64,000 nt of DNA from Euryarchaeota archaeon UBA88 (GTDB lineage Archaea; Thermoplasmatota; Poseidoniia; Poseidoniales; Poseidoniaceae): positions 91,029-155,028 of the forward strand of contig DAME01000011.1 in NCBI GenBank assembly GCA_002499545.1. Direction: 5' to 3'. Shown here piece after piece: positions 43,136-52,587 of this stretch. Numbering within the stretch: the first letter of the stretch is position 1; each line of letters starts with the position of its first letter. Position numbers and translations under genes: made by a program. A model generated the notes under the pieces. The model saw only the letters and a program-made list of their open reading frames with translations. It had not been told where the DNA came from and did no database searches.

Positions 43136-46100
43136 TCAGAAATCAACTCGGGCAGAACATATAGGGCATTGAACAGTACGTAAGGTCATGTCTTTTACGG
43201 TGAATTTCGCGTTGCACTCTGCACATGAAACATCACGTTGTGGAGGTGCGATTGCAGGCAGTGGTGGAAGACCAGGTAGACCTGGAAGAGGAGGTAGGCC
43301 TGGAAGAGGAGGCAATCCCTCAAGTGCTGGAAGTTCCTTTGCAAGTTCTTCAACCGGGACAGGATCAAGTGTTGGCGCAGGCAAAGGCGGCAATTGAATT
43401 GAAGAAAGTGATTCAGTGATTTCTTGGATCTCACGCGCTTGCTTTCGCTTCATGCGGCGATTCAGTCGTGCATTACCTTCACCTGCTGTTGTTTTTGCTT
43501 CAAGCGACTCTGCCAAAGTTTGCTCTTCCTCTGCATCCATCACAGCAAGCGGTATATCCCTCACGACAAGGTCCTCAGCGTCTGAATCAATAGCGAGTAA
43601 CGGCCCGTCATCTTCAAGCGGTTGTACAAGCAATTCCAGCCCCTCCGATTCAACTTCTGCTTCTACAGTGATCGTATCGACGCTGTGCTGGCGACGTGAG
43701 CGTCGAACAGAAACGATAATGGCGACCAAAAACATCGCGAATCCGAACGAAACTCCGCCCAAAATGAGAGTCTTTGTCTGGTCATCACCGGGAATCGGTG
43801 CGAGGAGTTTTTCAATTAGTGACGAAGAAGATTCACCGAGTGTTTGTTGGCTGTTTACGTCGGCCAATGTTCGCATTTTAAGGGCTCCACTTGCGGACGA
43901 TAGCAGCACAATTCCATCAAATTCTAAGCCAGCATAGCCGACTAGGAATCCTTCAGCCATGATATTGGAAAGAGCTAATGATTCACCTGCGTCTCCATCG
44001 GAGAGCAAGCCGTAACGAGTCACTGGGCCGTAGGAATTGATTTCATCATACAGCACTTGAACACCATCAGATGTTGGATTTAACGAAACCGAACTCACAC
44101 CGGGTGCGGAGAGAAGTTCTGCGTCGTGCGACCAAGCATTGTCAGTGACAATGTGAGCGAGCATCGCTTCTTTTCCTCGACCTTCAATCCATGCAGCAAC
44201 CAGCACATCGTCGCTACCGTTAGCAAGAATCGATAATTCCGCATTACGAGCATTGTCACCAACCGATGATTGGAATCCCCAGGCAGTCATCGATGGGTCT
44301 CCGTGCGTGTACATCAAACCGACTCGGTCAATTCCAGTCACATCGTCACGAAGTTCTTGGTAGAGGATGTGGAGATTTTCTTGACCGAGCCCAATCGTGA
44401 GTGAATCACCTTGTGATGGGCGTATGTCAATATCAGACACGGCAATGTTGGGTCCGTTCCACGAGGTAGGGCTGTCCGGCGTTGAGGAAGTGAGAGTGAA
44501 AATCGAAGTGATATCCTGCCATGAACCACCGGTTGAAATGTCGCGATGATAGCCTGCAAGCACCATCATACCGTCATGTTCTGACAAATCCAAGCCCCAA
44601 TAAGAGCCTTCAGAAAGTTTAATCGCAGTCATTTGGTGATGGATGGGTGTCTTCACCGCAGACTTGGTGAGCGAGGTAATTGAAAGGTCGGAGAGCGTGT
44701 AGCCATCGGGACTGATTGTTTTGCGAGACCATGCTGCTTGAACCAATCCGTCTTCACGGAGGTGGGTCGCCAACTCTCCGCCCCACTTTTCTTCAAGCAA
44801 TTCATCAACTTGCATGACCATCGAGGAGGTGAATGTGCGGACATGCAATTCGCCGTTACGAGTGGTGAACAGAAGACCTCCATCCTCAAGTCCAATGAAT
44901 TCAATTGGGACTTCGCCTGAACTGAGCGACACGCTGATCTGTGAGCCGATGCTGGCATCATCGACGACCACCGTGAACAGATGTTCGCTGTATTCGAGCT
45001 CGACTCCGTCACCTTCGAGCATCACTCTGTATTTGACAGGGCCAATTTCAGAACCGATGTCTGAAAACCGAGCATTGCTCGAACCTGAACTGGAATCTGA
45101 GCCTGGAACGATAAGAATGTCGTCGGTTCCGATTTCCTGCCAGGCTTCCACTCCACCGGTGTCTATCGAACGCATGAGACGCATCTTCAGCATTGTCGCA
45201 TCGGTTTGACCGAGATTATCGAGTCGTATCGTAATCTCGTATGGGGTATCGGGGAGGGGTATCTTTGGATTGGTGGTTACTGCGCCGGGCAGGAATCGAA
45301 GCATGGATTCGACCGGTCGCTCCTCAACTTCGAAACTGAAAGTGTACACGTTGTTAGAGGGATTGGGATCGCTGTGCTGGTCGTTCGGGTCGATGGTGAT
45401 GGTAACATCATGCGTACCTGCTTCTGTCGCCCACCAGTAGAGCGTGATTTGCTGACTCTCGCCCTCATCCAGTGTCGAAATTCGTGTCTCACGAGGGTAG
45501 GTTGCAGATTGACTGCCGGGTGCACTGAGTTGAACAAACACTTCATTGGCGCTCAGATCTCCGGCATTGGTTATGGCAAAGTCGACTTCCAATACCGTAC
45601 CGGCAACTGCAGAATAGACTGGAAGGCCTTGATCCATGATTTCTACCGAGCCCTGGAACAGGAAGTCCGGCGCTGCCGGCTGATTGTCAACCGTGTATGT
45701 GCGTCGGACTTCGTCAGTCCTTACACCGCTTTCATTGACCATCCGAACCGACACTCGGTGCGAACCGTCGTCAACAGAATTTGAGTTCCAAGTGAACGAC
45801 CAATCTTGAGTTCCAATTTCCAAAGGGTCCAACTGTTCGCCCAACAACCAGTCACCGGTATTGATGCGGTATTCCAGACGGTCGTGTTCGATACCCTCTG
45901 CCGTTCCACTGAATTCAACAGTGCCTTGAAGCGCCGTTCCGATCGCTGGTCCGGCGATGGTGACTGCCATTCGGGCGAGGTTCACCCAGCGTGCATCGAC
46001 CGCAGATTCATCTCCATCATCGGTGAGTGCACGGGAAAGAACTAGAACGTAGTCTTCGTCTTGACGAATCCAACTTTCTTTCACTGAGACGTCCAGATAC

Positions 46101-48097
46101 CACGACGATACATCGCCACCAGCATCTGCCCAATTTTGAAGTTCACGGACCGTACCGGATTCAAGATACTGTTCAATCTTAACCTGTACTTTGGTGAATT
46201 CATCGCCGTCTTGATTGGCATCAACACTACCTGCGACCCGAACAAAATCATCCTCAATCCACCACGTTCCGTTCGATGGTTTTGACATCTCAACATAATC
46301 TCCGGTGCCGTTTCCGGTTGGTGGTGGGGTGATGATGCCGTCGCCTGCTTCAAGGGGCGTACAGGATTTATCCAGCGCCATATCAATGGCACACGAGGCA
46401 TCGATGAGACCGAAGCCCCATTCATCGTTCCAGCGATTGGAAACGCCGGGTTCTGAAGCCGAGCCGCGCTGTTCTGAAGAATTACGGAGTATGTCCTTGA
46501 CTTCTTGTGGCTCGAGCGATGGATTGGCTTGAAGCATAGTGGCAATCACCCCAGATGCAATCGGCGTCGCCATGCTCGTTCCATCTTTTGAATCGTAGTC
46601 TGAATCGGCAAGCGGTCGAGAGGGTTGGCCAGGGAATGAAGCACCAGTTTGCGCAGTTGCGGACATGATATCTGAACCAAACGCAGTGATATCGGGTTTC
46701 AACTCATCCCATTCATCGTCATCGTTGTCCGAAATACGGGGACCAGTATTGGAATAATCAGCAACGATGTCATTGGTTCTGTTAACTGTGCCTCGGTCGG
46801 AAGCAGCGCCCACAGAGATGGCTTTGTCTGCGCTTGCAGGAGAAGGTACTCGATTGTAACCGTCGTTACCCATGGCGATTACGCAGACGATTGACGCATT
46901 GACTGCATCGTTCACGAGGCGTGCTTCAGCTCCGCTTCCATTATCGCCTTGGTCGCCTTGGTTCAGTGGAGTTGAGGCTGAGCCAAATGACATGGAAGCA
47001 ATCTGTATTCCCCGGCTGGAGGAGTTATGCCCCCAGTCCTTGTTTTGATTGTTGATGAGCCACTGGATTCCGTTAAGTGAGGCTTGGGAATTGGTACCTC
47101 CTGAATCGGTGAGGACTTTGATATCTACGAGATATGCACCCGGTGCAGTACCCATGTGAACCCTTGATGAGTCACCCGTACCCAAAGCAGAACCTGCAAC
47201 GTGAGTGCCGTGACCGTTGCCGTCATCGGGGTCTTGGTCACCTTGCGTGCTACCTGCTGACGAGGTAGCATCGTAGCCACCAACCCATTTGTGGTCATTG
47301 TAGGAGAGCGGGTCTTCATCGGGTTCATCGTTTTCATCGTCGAAATCGTTCAGTGACGTGTGTTCATTATCAACGCCAGTATCGAGAACTGCGATGACGA
47401 TGTCTTCCCCGATGTAGTCCCTCTCGTAGGCTGTAGCAGCGTAAACGTCAGATGGACGTGAACGGCTGGCCTTTGCAGCTACATCATTGAACGGAATCAT
47501 GACGTTTTGCATTTCAATGACAACAACACCGTAGGATGAATAGATGTCCATCAACGCTGATACCGGGACCTTGTCAACTGCAACTGAATCGATGTCCGTG
47601 AGTTGCTGGAACCAAGCGCCACCGTCTTCACCGACCCATCCGTGAGCCAACAGAATCGACCGAAGTGTTTCAATTTCCCCAGCGTTCGGCTGCCAAGCAT
47701 AATCAACGACAATCGCTACGGTTTTACGACCATCATGCCCTGTAACAGCAGTAGGTGAAACCGATTCCGCACCTGCTAAAACCCGTTGCAGGCGGTCGTC
47801 CATCCCGTTCCAATCCAAATCAGGACCGTAGGATTGCCACCACTGGTCTGCTTCTGCAGAAAGACGGTCACCGCGGTCGAAATCTCGAACGGGTCGAAGG
47901 CAAAGTTCGTCGCCACACATCAATGGAGGAAGTCCGTCAACGAGTATTGGTTGGTCGTACATGTCATCCAACGAGTGCTGCGATTCGAGTGGAGAGTCGT
48001 TCGCTAGAACACCCAGATCTGCGATCAAAAACACCGCAACGAGGCAGAGAGAAACCCGCCAAGATTTGTGAGACTTCTGTGAACCCAACGTATCCAC
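43136..48097 (-). CDS. Giant secreted subtilisin-like (S8) protease with CARDB-like repeats, membrane anchor and zinc-ribbon tail
   Basis: 1653 residues. A signal peptide (SLCLVAVFLIADLGVLAND) is followed by a prodomain-like region and a peptidase S8 domain. The triad is Asp in 'AVLDTGVDNEHT' (about 237), His in 'GHGTHVAG' (about 297) and Ser in 'GTSMATP' (about 507). Downstream are Ig- and CARDB-like modules and a beta-propeller-like region. A membrane segment follows (LGGVSFGFAMFLVAIIVSVRR, about 1445-1467). The cytoplasmic part is acidic, then Pro/Leu-rich (repeated PPLPGL), and ends in a zinc ribbon (CAEC...CPIC). It should digest proteins outside the cell. The GTG at 48097 is the upstream choice; a TTG at 48088 has AGGAG at better spacing. 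Confidence 0.9.
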   Translation of the reverse strand: MDTLGSQKSHKSWRVSLCLVAVFLIADLGVLANDSPLESQHSLDDMYDQPILVDGLPPLMCGDELCLRPVRDFDRGDRLSAEADQWWQSYGPDLDWNGMDDRLQRVLAGAESVSPTAVTGHDGRKTVAIVVDYAWQPNAGEIETLRSILLAHGWVGEDGGAWFQQLTDIDSVAVDKVPVSALMDIYSSYGVVVIEMQNVMIPFNDVAAKASRSRPSDVYAATAYERDYIGEDIVIAVLDTGVDNEHTSLNDFDDENDEPDEDPLSYNDHKWVGGYDATSSAGSTQGDQDPDDGNGHGTHVAGSALGTGDSSRVHMGTAPGAYLVDIKVLTDSGGTNSQASLNGIQWLINNQNKDWGHNSSSRGIQIASMSFGSASTPLNQGDQGDNGSGAEARLVNDAVNASIVCVIAMGNDGYNRVPSPASADKAISVGAASDRGTVNRTNDIVADYSNTGPRISDNDDDEWDELKPDITAFGSDIMSATAQTGASFPGQPSRPLADSDYDSKDGTSMATPIASGVIATMLQANPSLEPQEVKDILRNSSEQRGSASEPGVSNRWNDEWGFGLIDASCAIDMALDKSCTPLEAGDGIITPPPTGNGTGDYVEMSKPSNGTWWIEDDFVRVAGSVDANQDGDEFTKVQVKIEQYLESGTVRELQNWADAGGDVSSWYLDVSVKESWIRQDEDYVLVLSRALTDDGDESAVDARWVNLARMAVTIAGPAIGTALQGTVEFSGTAEGIEHDRLEYRINTGDWLLGEQLDPLEIGTQDWSFTWNSNSVDDGSHRVSVRMVNESGVRTDEVRRTYTVDNQPAAPDFLFQGSVEIMDQGLPVYSAVAGTVLEVDFAITNAGDLSANEVFVQLSAPGSQSATYPRETRISTLDEGESQQITLYWWATEAGTHDVTITIDPNDQHSDPNPSNNVYTFSFEVEERPVESMLRFLPGAVTTNPKIPLPDTPYEITIRLDNLGQTDATMLKMRLMRSIDTGGVEAWQEIGTDDILIVPGSDSSSGSSNARFSDIGSEIGPVKYRVMLEGDGVELEYSEHLFTVVVDDASIGSQISVSLSSGEVPIEFIGLEDGGLLFTTRNGELHVRTFTSSMVMQVDELLEEKWGGELATHLREDGLVQAAWSRKTISPDGYTLSDLSITSLTKSAVKTPIHHQMTAIKLSEGSYWGLDLSEHDGMMVLAGYHRDISTGGSWQDITSIFTLTSSTPDSPTSWNGPNIAVSDIDIRPSQGDSLTIGLGQENLHILYQELRDDVTGIDRVGLMYTHGDPSMTAWGFQSSVGDNARNAELSILANGSDDVLVAAWIEGRGKEAMLAHIVTDNAWSHDAELLSAPGVSSVSLNPTSDGVQVLYDEINSYGPVTRYGLLSDGDAGESLALSNIMAEGFLVGYAGLEFDGIVLLSSASGALKMRTLADVNSQQTLGESSSSLIEKLLAPIPGDDQTKTLILGGVSFGFAMFLVAIIVSVRRSRRQHSVDTITVEAEVESEGLELLVQPLEDDGPLLAIDSDAEDLVVRDIPLAVMDAEEEQTLAESLEAKTTAGEGNARLNRRMKRKQAREIQEITESLSSIQLPPLPAPTLDPVPVEELAKELPALEGLPPLPGLPPLPGLPGLPPLPAIAPPQRDVSCAECNAKFTVKDMTLRTVQCPICSARVDF
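43274..43309 (-). repeat. Two tandem 18-base units encoding PPLPGL in the protease tail
   Basis: Two adjacent 18-base units, 43274-43291 and 43292-43309, differ at one base. On the coding (minus) strand they give the Pro-Leu-rich sequence between the acidic tail and the zinc ribbon. Partly matching units flank them. Repeat expansion within the gene is the simplest explanation. Confidence 0.7.
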
Positions 48098-48153
48098 TCC
48101 TGTATTTGGTAAGTCCTCGTCCCTTTGAGCCTATCCTTTGATTGACCACCTAC

Positions 48154-48169
48154 TGCCCCTTTAGGGGCA
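48154..48169 (-). terminator. Perfect inverted repeat between rhomboid and subtilase genes
   Basis: TGCCCCTTTAGGGGCA is a perfect 6-base stem with a 4-base loop, 13 bases after the rhomboid stop and 56 bases before the subtilase start. It can fold as a GC-rich hairpin in the rhomboid transcript. Archaeal termination usually relies on T-runs, which are absent here, so an mRNA 3'-end or processing hairpin, or an operator of the protease gene, is also possible. Confidence 0.45.
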
Positions 48170-48182
48170 TGATTGCAAAGCG

Positions 48183-49226
48183 TCAATTTGGCCAATCAAG
48201 GTGGTTTGGCTCCTTTGAACACTGCAACCGTGGACCAGTGTCCCGTTCTACTACCCCCAGCGGTGATTCGCATTCCGGGCACGAACCAGCATCGGCTAAA
48301 TGCTCCATCCAAGCGAACCGGGTTTCAGGCTCATCGCTGGATGCCAGCAGACTCTTTAGCGGACTGCGCAAGTGTCGAGGTACTTCGATTCCACGTGAGG
48401 TCCACGGGTCGACAACATCGCTCAAATCAACCATGGCCTTCTTGATCCGGTTTAATCGCATTCGCTCACCGCTGGTTGAAGCCGGACCGTCATCGACAAC
48501 ACCCATCTCGTACGGCCCACCTCGGGCGATGAGAGGGAGCAAAATATAGCAAGCCAAGAAACCACCAAAGTGCGCCATGTGAGCGACTTGGCTCGGTTGG
48601 TTGAGCCCGAGCGTGGAATATGCACGGACAACTTCCATGCCAAAGTAAAACAGTGCGAGATACATAACGGGCCATTTTCGAATCAAAATCATTGGGAACG
48701 GAATCTCGTCCTTTGGCCAACCTGCAAGATAGGCGCCAAACAGTCCAAACGCCGCGCCTGAAGCACCAAGGGCAGGTGTGGAAGAGGACATGTTGAACAG
48801 CACCCATGTGAGCGAACCCCCGAGTAACCCTACTGCATAGACGACTGCAAAGCGTTTGGTACCGAGACGTTGCTCAAGAGGGACTCCAACCAGTGCTATG
48901 ACCAGAATGTTTCCAAGAACGTGTGTAGCATCCCAGCGGTTGTGAAGAAATCCGGATGAGATGAACGTATGCCACCAAGAGGGTTCACTTGTCCTGCTGG
49001 GAATGAGGACATAATCCCACCATAGCCAACCACCCACCCAGTTGTTGACATTCGCAAATTCAGACACAACTTGGACAAGATATGCCAGCAACAATCCAAC
49101 AGTCAGCGAAAGTGCGAGGGAAGTTTTGTGGCGCAGAGCGTAGTATATCGGCCAAGCAATCACCAAAACCCACAGTACAAACAACACCCACTCCGATGCT
49201 CCAAACAGGGACATCACAGTAGCCAT
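48183..49226 (-). CDS. Rhomboid-family intramembrane serine protease with C-terminal zinc ribbon
   Basis: About 347 residues. At least six membrane helices are visible. The catalytic Ser lies in 'LGASGAAFGLFGAYLA' (near residue 155) and the His in 'AHMAHFGGFLA' (near 217); 'HVLGNILVIALVG' is the usual H-x-x-x-N helix. Rhomboids cut membrane proteins within the bilayer. A cytoplasmic C-terminal part of about 100 residues ends in a zinc-ribbon-like module with CPEC and a later Cys (LQCSKEPNH). The ATG at 49226 is preceded by AGGGGGG; the ATG at 49250 is an alternative. Upstream of, and co-oriented with, the giant subtilase, with a hairpin between them. Confidence 0.87.
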   Translation of the reverse strand: MATVMSLFGASEWVLFVLWVLVIAWPIYYALRHKTSLALSLTVGLLLAYLVQVVSEFANVNNWVGGWLWWDYVLIPSRTSEPSWWHTFISSGFLHNRWDATHVLGNILVIALVGVPLEQRLGTKRFAVVYAVGLLGGSLTWVLFNMSSSTPALGASGAAFGLFGAYLAGWPKDEIPFPMILIRKWPVMYLALFYFGMEVVRAYSTLGLNQPSQVAHMAHFGGFLACYILLPLIARGGPYEMGVVDDGPASTSGERMRLNRIKKAMVDLSDVVDPWTSRGIEVPRHLRSPLKSLLASSDEPETRFAWMEHLADAGSCPECESPLGVVERDTGPRLQCSKEPNHLDWPN

Positions 49227-49314
49227 GGTCCCCCCTGACGATGCAGACATTTGAGTTCATGGGACTTCTGTGTTGAATGCGAGGTTTGATGTCGGTTTGC
49301 AGACTCGCACGGGC

Positions 49315-50529
49315 ATGGGAGATGCCCTGCTCAGCCTCAAAGGACTCGAAGTCCGGCGTGGAATGGGCGTCGTGCTCGACGGTTTTTCACTCGATGTGCA
49401 TTCGGGAGACGTTGTCGTTCTTCAAGGCGTCAACGGATCTGGAAAATCGACCGTTTTAGAAAGTGCCGCTCGACTGTTACCGCTCGAGAAAGGTTCTGTC
49501 CATCACGGCTCCACGATGGTGGTCGATTTCGAAGGAAGACGACACATGCCATCGCAGCCGTTTGGACTCACGTTGCAGAGCAACGGCATGATTGGTGATG
49601 AAACGGTCGAAGACCACTTGCAGACAGTGTGCGCTCTATCGGATATGACAGCGGACCTCACAGGCATTCTCTCTTCGTACGGATTGGAACACCGTCGACA
49701 TGACCGAATCGCTCACCTTTCCGGTGGACAAAAGCGAAAGGTAGCCGTACTTGCTGGTCTATTGCCAGCAATGATCAGCTCTGAACCGAGGCTCATCATG
49801 CTCGATGAGCCGGACACTGGATTGGACGATAATGCGATTGCGTCACTGGTGTCAAACATCGCACAACTCCGCATGGCAGGGCATGGTTTTCTCATCGCGT
49901 CTCACCACGCAACCATACTCGACTGTGCAACTCGCTTGCACGACTTAGACGGAGAGACTGGACAAACGCAAGACGATGATGTTGTCTGGGAAGCAATCGG
50001 CACCCAATCTCCAGCATCATTTCTCTCCACCCGTGTCGGGCATCGCTACATGCGGCACACTCGAGCAGGCTTGGCTCGCAACGGTTTGACTGGCGTAATC
50101 GTGGTTGGTGTTCTGTTGACGTTGTTCAATGCCACTTCAGTCGAGGACCAATTATGGTTGGTTGGGATGGTACTGGCCGTTCCATTCGCTGTAGGGTTGT
50201 CGGGCGACCCTGTTGTCTACATCTTGCGAGAACACCGAGCCATCGATTGGTGGAGGGCTCACGTCAATCGACTTCCTTCTGCGGATCTAATTGGACCGCT
50301 GTACGGCGTTGTCTCAACCGGCTTATGCAGCCTTATTTTCCTGAACGAACTACGTTGGGACCTCGTGTTCATCGGCACTGCCGTTCTCTGGGCAAGTCTC
50401 ACTTTCGTTCGCTTCATTGAACTGTCCACCGTCCGTTTAGCCCGTCCAAATGCCGCATTCGTCCGACTCCTGGTCCCCATTCTCATTCTTCCGTGGGGAT
50501 TGCTTGTGGACTATGCAGCGTCACTTTAA
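49315..50529 (+). CDS. Heme-exporter-type ABC ATPase (CcmA) fused to a membrane domain (CcmB-like)
   Basis: About 404 residues. Residues 1-215 are an ABC ATPase with Walker A GVNGSGKST (about 38-46), signature LSGGQKRK (about 135) and Walker B LIMLDEPD (about 160). The region 255-404 has about five hydrophobic segments ('GVIVVGVLLTLF', 'LWLVGMVLAVPFAVGLSG', 'LVPILILPWGLLVDYAASL'). In bacteria CcmA and CcmB are separate and form the ABC part of the cytochrome c maturation (System I) complex. Here the membrane part is short compared with CcmB (about 220 residues) and the link rests on position before ccmC. The ATG at 49315 is preferred over the GTG at 49270. Confidence 0.75.
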   Translation: MGDALLSLKGLEVRRGMGVVLDGFSLDVHSGDVVVLQGVNGSGKSTVLESAARLLPLEKGSVHHGSTMVVDFEGRRHMPSQPFGLTLQSNGMIGDETVEDHLQTVCALSDMTADLTGILSSYGLEHRRHDRIAHLSGGQKRKVAVLAGLLPAMISSEPRLIMLDEPDTGLDDNAIASLVSNIAQLRMAGHGFLIASHHATILDCATRLHDLDGETGQTQDDDVVWEAIGTQSPASFLSTRVGHRYMRHTRAGLARNGLTGVIVVGVLLTLFNATSVEDQLWLVGMVLAVPFAVGLSGDPVVYILREHRAIDWWRAHVNRLPSADLIGPLYGVVSTGLCSLIFLNELRWDLVFIGTAVLWASLTFVRFIELSTVRLARPNAAFVRLLVPILILPWGLLVDYAASL

Positions 50530-50558
50530 GCACCCAAGTTCAAGAAGGGGTGCCGACA

Positions 50559-51266
50559 GTGCGAGTCATGCGAGGACGTTCCCCCGAGGTCCTCTTGTTC
50601 ACAGGTTTTGCAGGTATAGCAACGACGCTCTTCCTTGCATGGAACTGGGCACCAAGCGTCTCAATCAACGCCTTTGAATCTCCAGCAGCTCAGCGGATTT
50701 TTTACTGGCATGTGCCCTCTGCATGGGCTGCATTGATTGCCTTCACCGTACTGTTCGTTGGCTCAACGATGTGGTTCTTTAAGCGAAATTCTCTCGGTTG
50801 GAAACTCCATGTTGCAGGGTCAGAAGCAGGTCTTGCATGCGGCTTAATGGTCGTATGCTCTGGCTGTATTTGGGGCTCTGCCGAATGGGGCACTCCCTGG
50901 GATTGGAGCGATGTTCGACTGAATTCTTTCGGACTGCTCACCCTGCTTGCCATGTTTTTGGTACTTGGTAGAAAAAGTCAGCCTGACGGTGTAGAAACTC
51001 GAGATACGTTTTCGACCTTTGGCATGTACGGATTTGTCTTGGTCCCGCTCACCTACATTTCTACACGAATTTGGCAGATTCGTCACCCCGGTCCTGTAGG
51101 TGGGCCCGGAGCGGAAGGCACGATTGACGGGAGCATGCGATTCGTCGTGTTGTTTGGAGCACTCGCCTTCACACTGCTCATCGCTGGTCATATGATGATG
51201 TCAATGCGGATTACGGACATGGAACAACGCCTCGAACAGGCACAAAAGAAACTCGATGAGGGATGA
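50559..51266 (+). CDS. ccmC: Cytochrome c biogenesis protein CcmC
   Basis: About 235 residues with six membrane helices. CcmC loads heme onto the maturation chaperone CcmE at the outer face of the membrane. The heme-handling tryptophan-rich motif is present as 'WGSAEWGTPWDWSDVRL', and 'FYWHVPSAWAAL' and 'YISTRIWQIRHPG' carry the conserved His residues of the family. The start is taken as GTG 50559, which is 9 bases after AGAAGGGG; ATG 50568 is the alternative. It overlaps or follows the CcmA-like fusion closely and overlaps the next small gene by ATGA. No CcmE, CcmF or CcmH is present nearby. Confidence 0.88.
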   Translation: MRVMRGRSPEVLLFTGFAGIATTLFLAWNWAPSVSINAFESPAAQRIFYWHVPSAWAALIAFTVLFVGSTMWFFKRNSLGWKLHVAGSEAGLACGLMVVCSGCIWGSAEWGTPWDWSDVRLNSFGLLTLLAMFLVLGRKSQPDGVETRDTFSTFGMYGFVLVPLTYISTRIWQIRHPGPVGGPGAEGTIDGSMRFVVLFGALAFTLLIAGHMMMSMRITDMEQRLEQAQKKLDEG

Positions 51267-51451
51267 AAATGGACGGAATGATTTACTTATCGCTAGCGTA
51301 CATTGCTATGATTGCTGCCATCGCAATTTGGACATGGACTGTAGTCACTCGAAGTCGGTCGATTGAGGCGCGCCTTGCAGCGGTCGAATCAACCATCGGG
51401 CTTTCTGCCGATGAAGGTGATGATGTCGCCTCACAATCGGTTGATGAATGA
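51263..51451 (+). CDS. CcmD-like small membrane protein
   Basis: 62 residues with one N-terminal membrane helix (MIYLSLAYIAMIAAIAIWTWTVV), followed by a charged, partly coiled-coil segment (RSRSIEARLAAVE) and an acidic tail. Size, topology and position directly after ccmC match CcmD, a short helper that holds the CcmABC complex together, although sequence similarity cannot be claimed. The start codon overlaps the ccmC stop (ATGA); an in-frame ATG at 51269 is possible. Followed after 56 bases by the NMD3-family gene. Confidence 0.6.
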   Translation: MKMDGMIYLSLAYIAMIAAIAIWTWTVVTRSRSIEARLAAVESTIGLSADEGDDVASQSVDE

Positions 51452-51507
51452 AGAAAGATGCCACACCTTGAAGACGGGATGGCTCAACAACGGCTTGAGG
51501 GGATACC

Positions 51508-52587
51508 GTGTCAAGCGATTTAGGTGGTGACTTTTGTGTGGTCTGCGGAGCGGACCCGCCCCTCTATGGTGAACGGATGTGTGAACCATGTGTCAGAAAG
51601 CGAGTCAAACTTGTCAAGGTACCTGAAAACGTACCTTGGGTGCGCTGCGCTCGATGTGGCATTGTTGAAATCCAAGGAAAATGGGTTCACATCTCCGAGG
51701 AAGAAATCTGGGATGAATTGATTCAGCGCCATGTCGTAGTTCACGAACAAGCGTCTGAGGTGGGTTTAGCTTTCGAGACCCGCAGAGTTTCTGATCGCCA
51801 CACGCTGATTTACATTCAAGTCGAAGGCGTCATTGAAGGCTTACTGTTCAAGGAAGAGCACACAATGCGCGCTCGAATGGCTAACGGCGTATGCCTAACA
51901 TGTACCCGTCGAGCAGGAAATTACTTTGAAGCAACCGTTCAACTCCGCTCAACTGGACGACGATTGATAGAAGAGGAATTCACTGCACTGCGCGCTACCC
52001 TCGATACGGTCATCGATGAGTTAGCAGATGACCCGATGTTTTTCATCACCAGTGAAGGCGCAGTCACGGGTGGATATGACGTTGTTCTTGGTAGCAAAGG
52101 CCTCGCACGAACGTGGGGTCGGCACCTCGTTTCAAATTACGGTGGCCACTTAGCAGAATCCAATTCCACCGTAGGGCGGAAAGACGGAATCGACGTCACC
52201 CGTTTGACGTTGCTGTACCGTAAACCGGGTTACGACCTTGGCGACGTATTGCGTTGGAGAGACAAATTCTGGCGACCCGCTACGTGGTCGAAGGACGGGG
52301 CTATCATGTCACGTATCGACCGACAAGAACGAACAGGCGCAACGTGGCGGGATTTGGAATCTGCCAACGTCATTGCTCAAATGAAGGACCACATCGTTGC
52401 AGACATCATCACCGAAGATTCTTCAGTCGGCGAATTCCTTGACCCTACTACGTGGAGCATGGCTGAAGTTCGTTTACCATGGGACCACGTTGCCAAAGAA
52501 AAACTACGACTCGCACGAATCGATGGTGAATGGCTCGCACTTCACAAACTCGGCTGTGATGACGATGATGAGGGGAAGGCCGTATGA
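51508..52587 (+). CDS. NMD3-family protein (large ribosomal subunit maturation)
   Basis: 359 residues. The N-terminal zinc-binding part has the pairs CVVC, CEPC, CARC and CLTC ('DFCVVCGADPPLYGERMCEPC'), as in NMD3. Further motifs such as 'FEATVQLR' and 'FFITSEGAVTGGYDVVLGS' match the archaeal Nmd3 family (COG1499). In eukaryotes NMD3 is the 60S export adaptor; in archaea the protein should bind the 50S subunit during assembly or quality control, which is inferred. The GTG start at 51508 is preceded by GAGGGG. The end overlaps the PGI/PMI gene by ATGA, so both are likely translated together. Confidence 0.85.
   Translation: MSSDLGGDFCVVCGADPPLYGERMCEPCVRKRVKLVKVPENVPWVRCARCGIVEIQGKWVHISEEEIWDELIQRHVVVHEQASEVGLAFETRRVSDRHTLIYIQVEGVIEGLLFKEEHTMRARMANGVCLTCTRRAGNYFEATVQLRSTGRRLIEEEFTALRATLDTVIDELADDPMFFITSEGAVTGGYDVVLGSKGLARTWGRHLVSNYGGHLAESNSTVGRKDGIDVTRLTLLYRKPGYDLGDVLRWRDKFWRPATWSKDGAIMSRIDRQERTGATWRDLESANVIAQMKDHIVADIITEDSSVGEFLDPTTWSMAEVRLPWDHVAKEKLRLARIDGEWLALHKLGCDDDDEGKAV

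Noticed and set aside
43258..43330. Repetitive DNA as a mobile or CRISPR-like element
   Set aside because: The 18-base units are in frame and code for the Pro/Leu-rich tail of the subtilase, so they are coding repeats.
43416..43937. Open frame of 173 codons on the plus strand, Ser-rich
   Set aside because: Antisense shadow of the acidic tail of the giant subtilase; the Ser-rich composition follows from Glu/Asp codons read in reverse.
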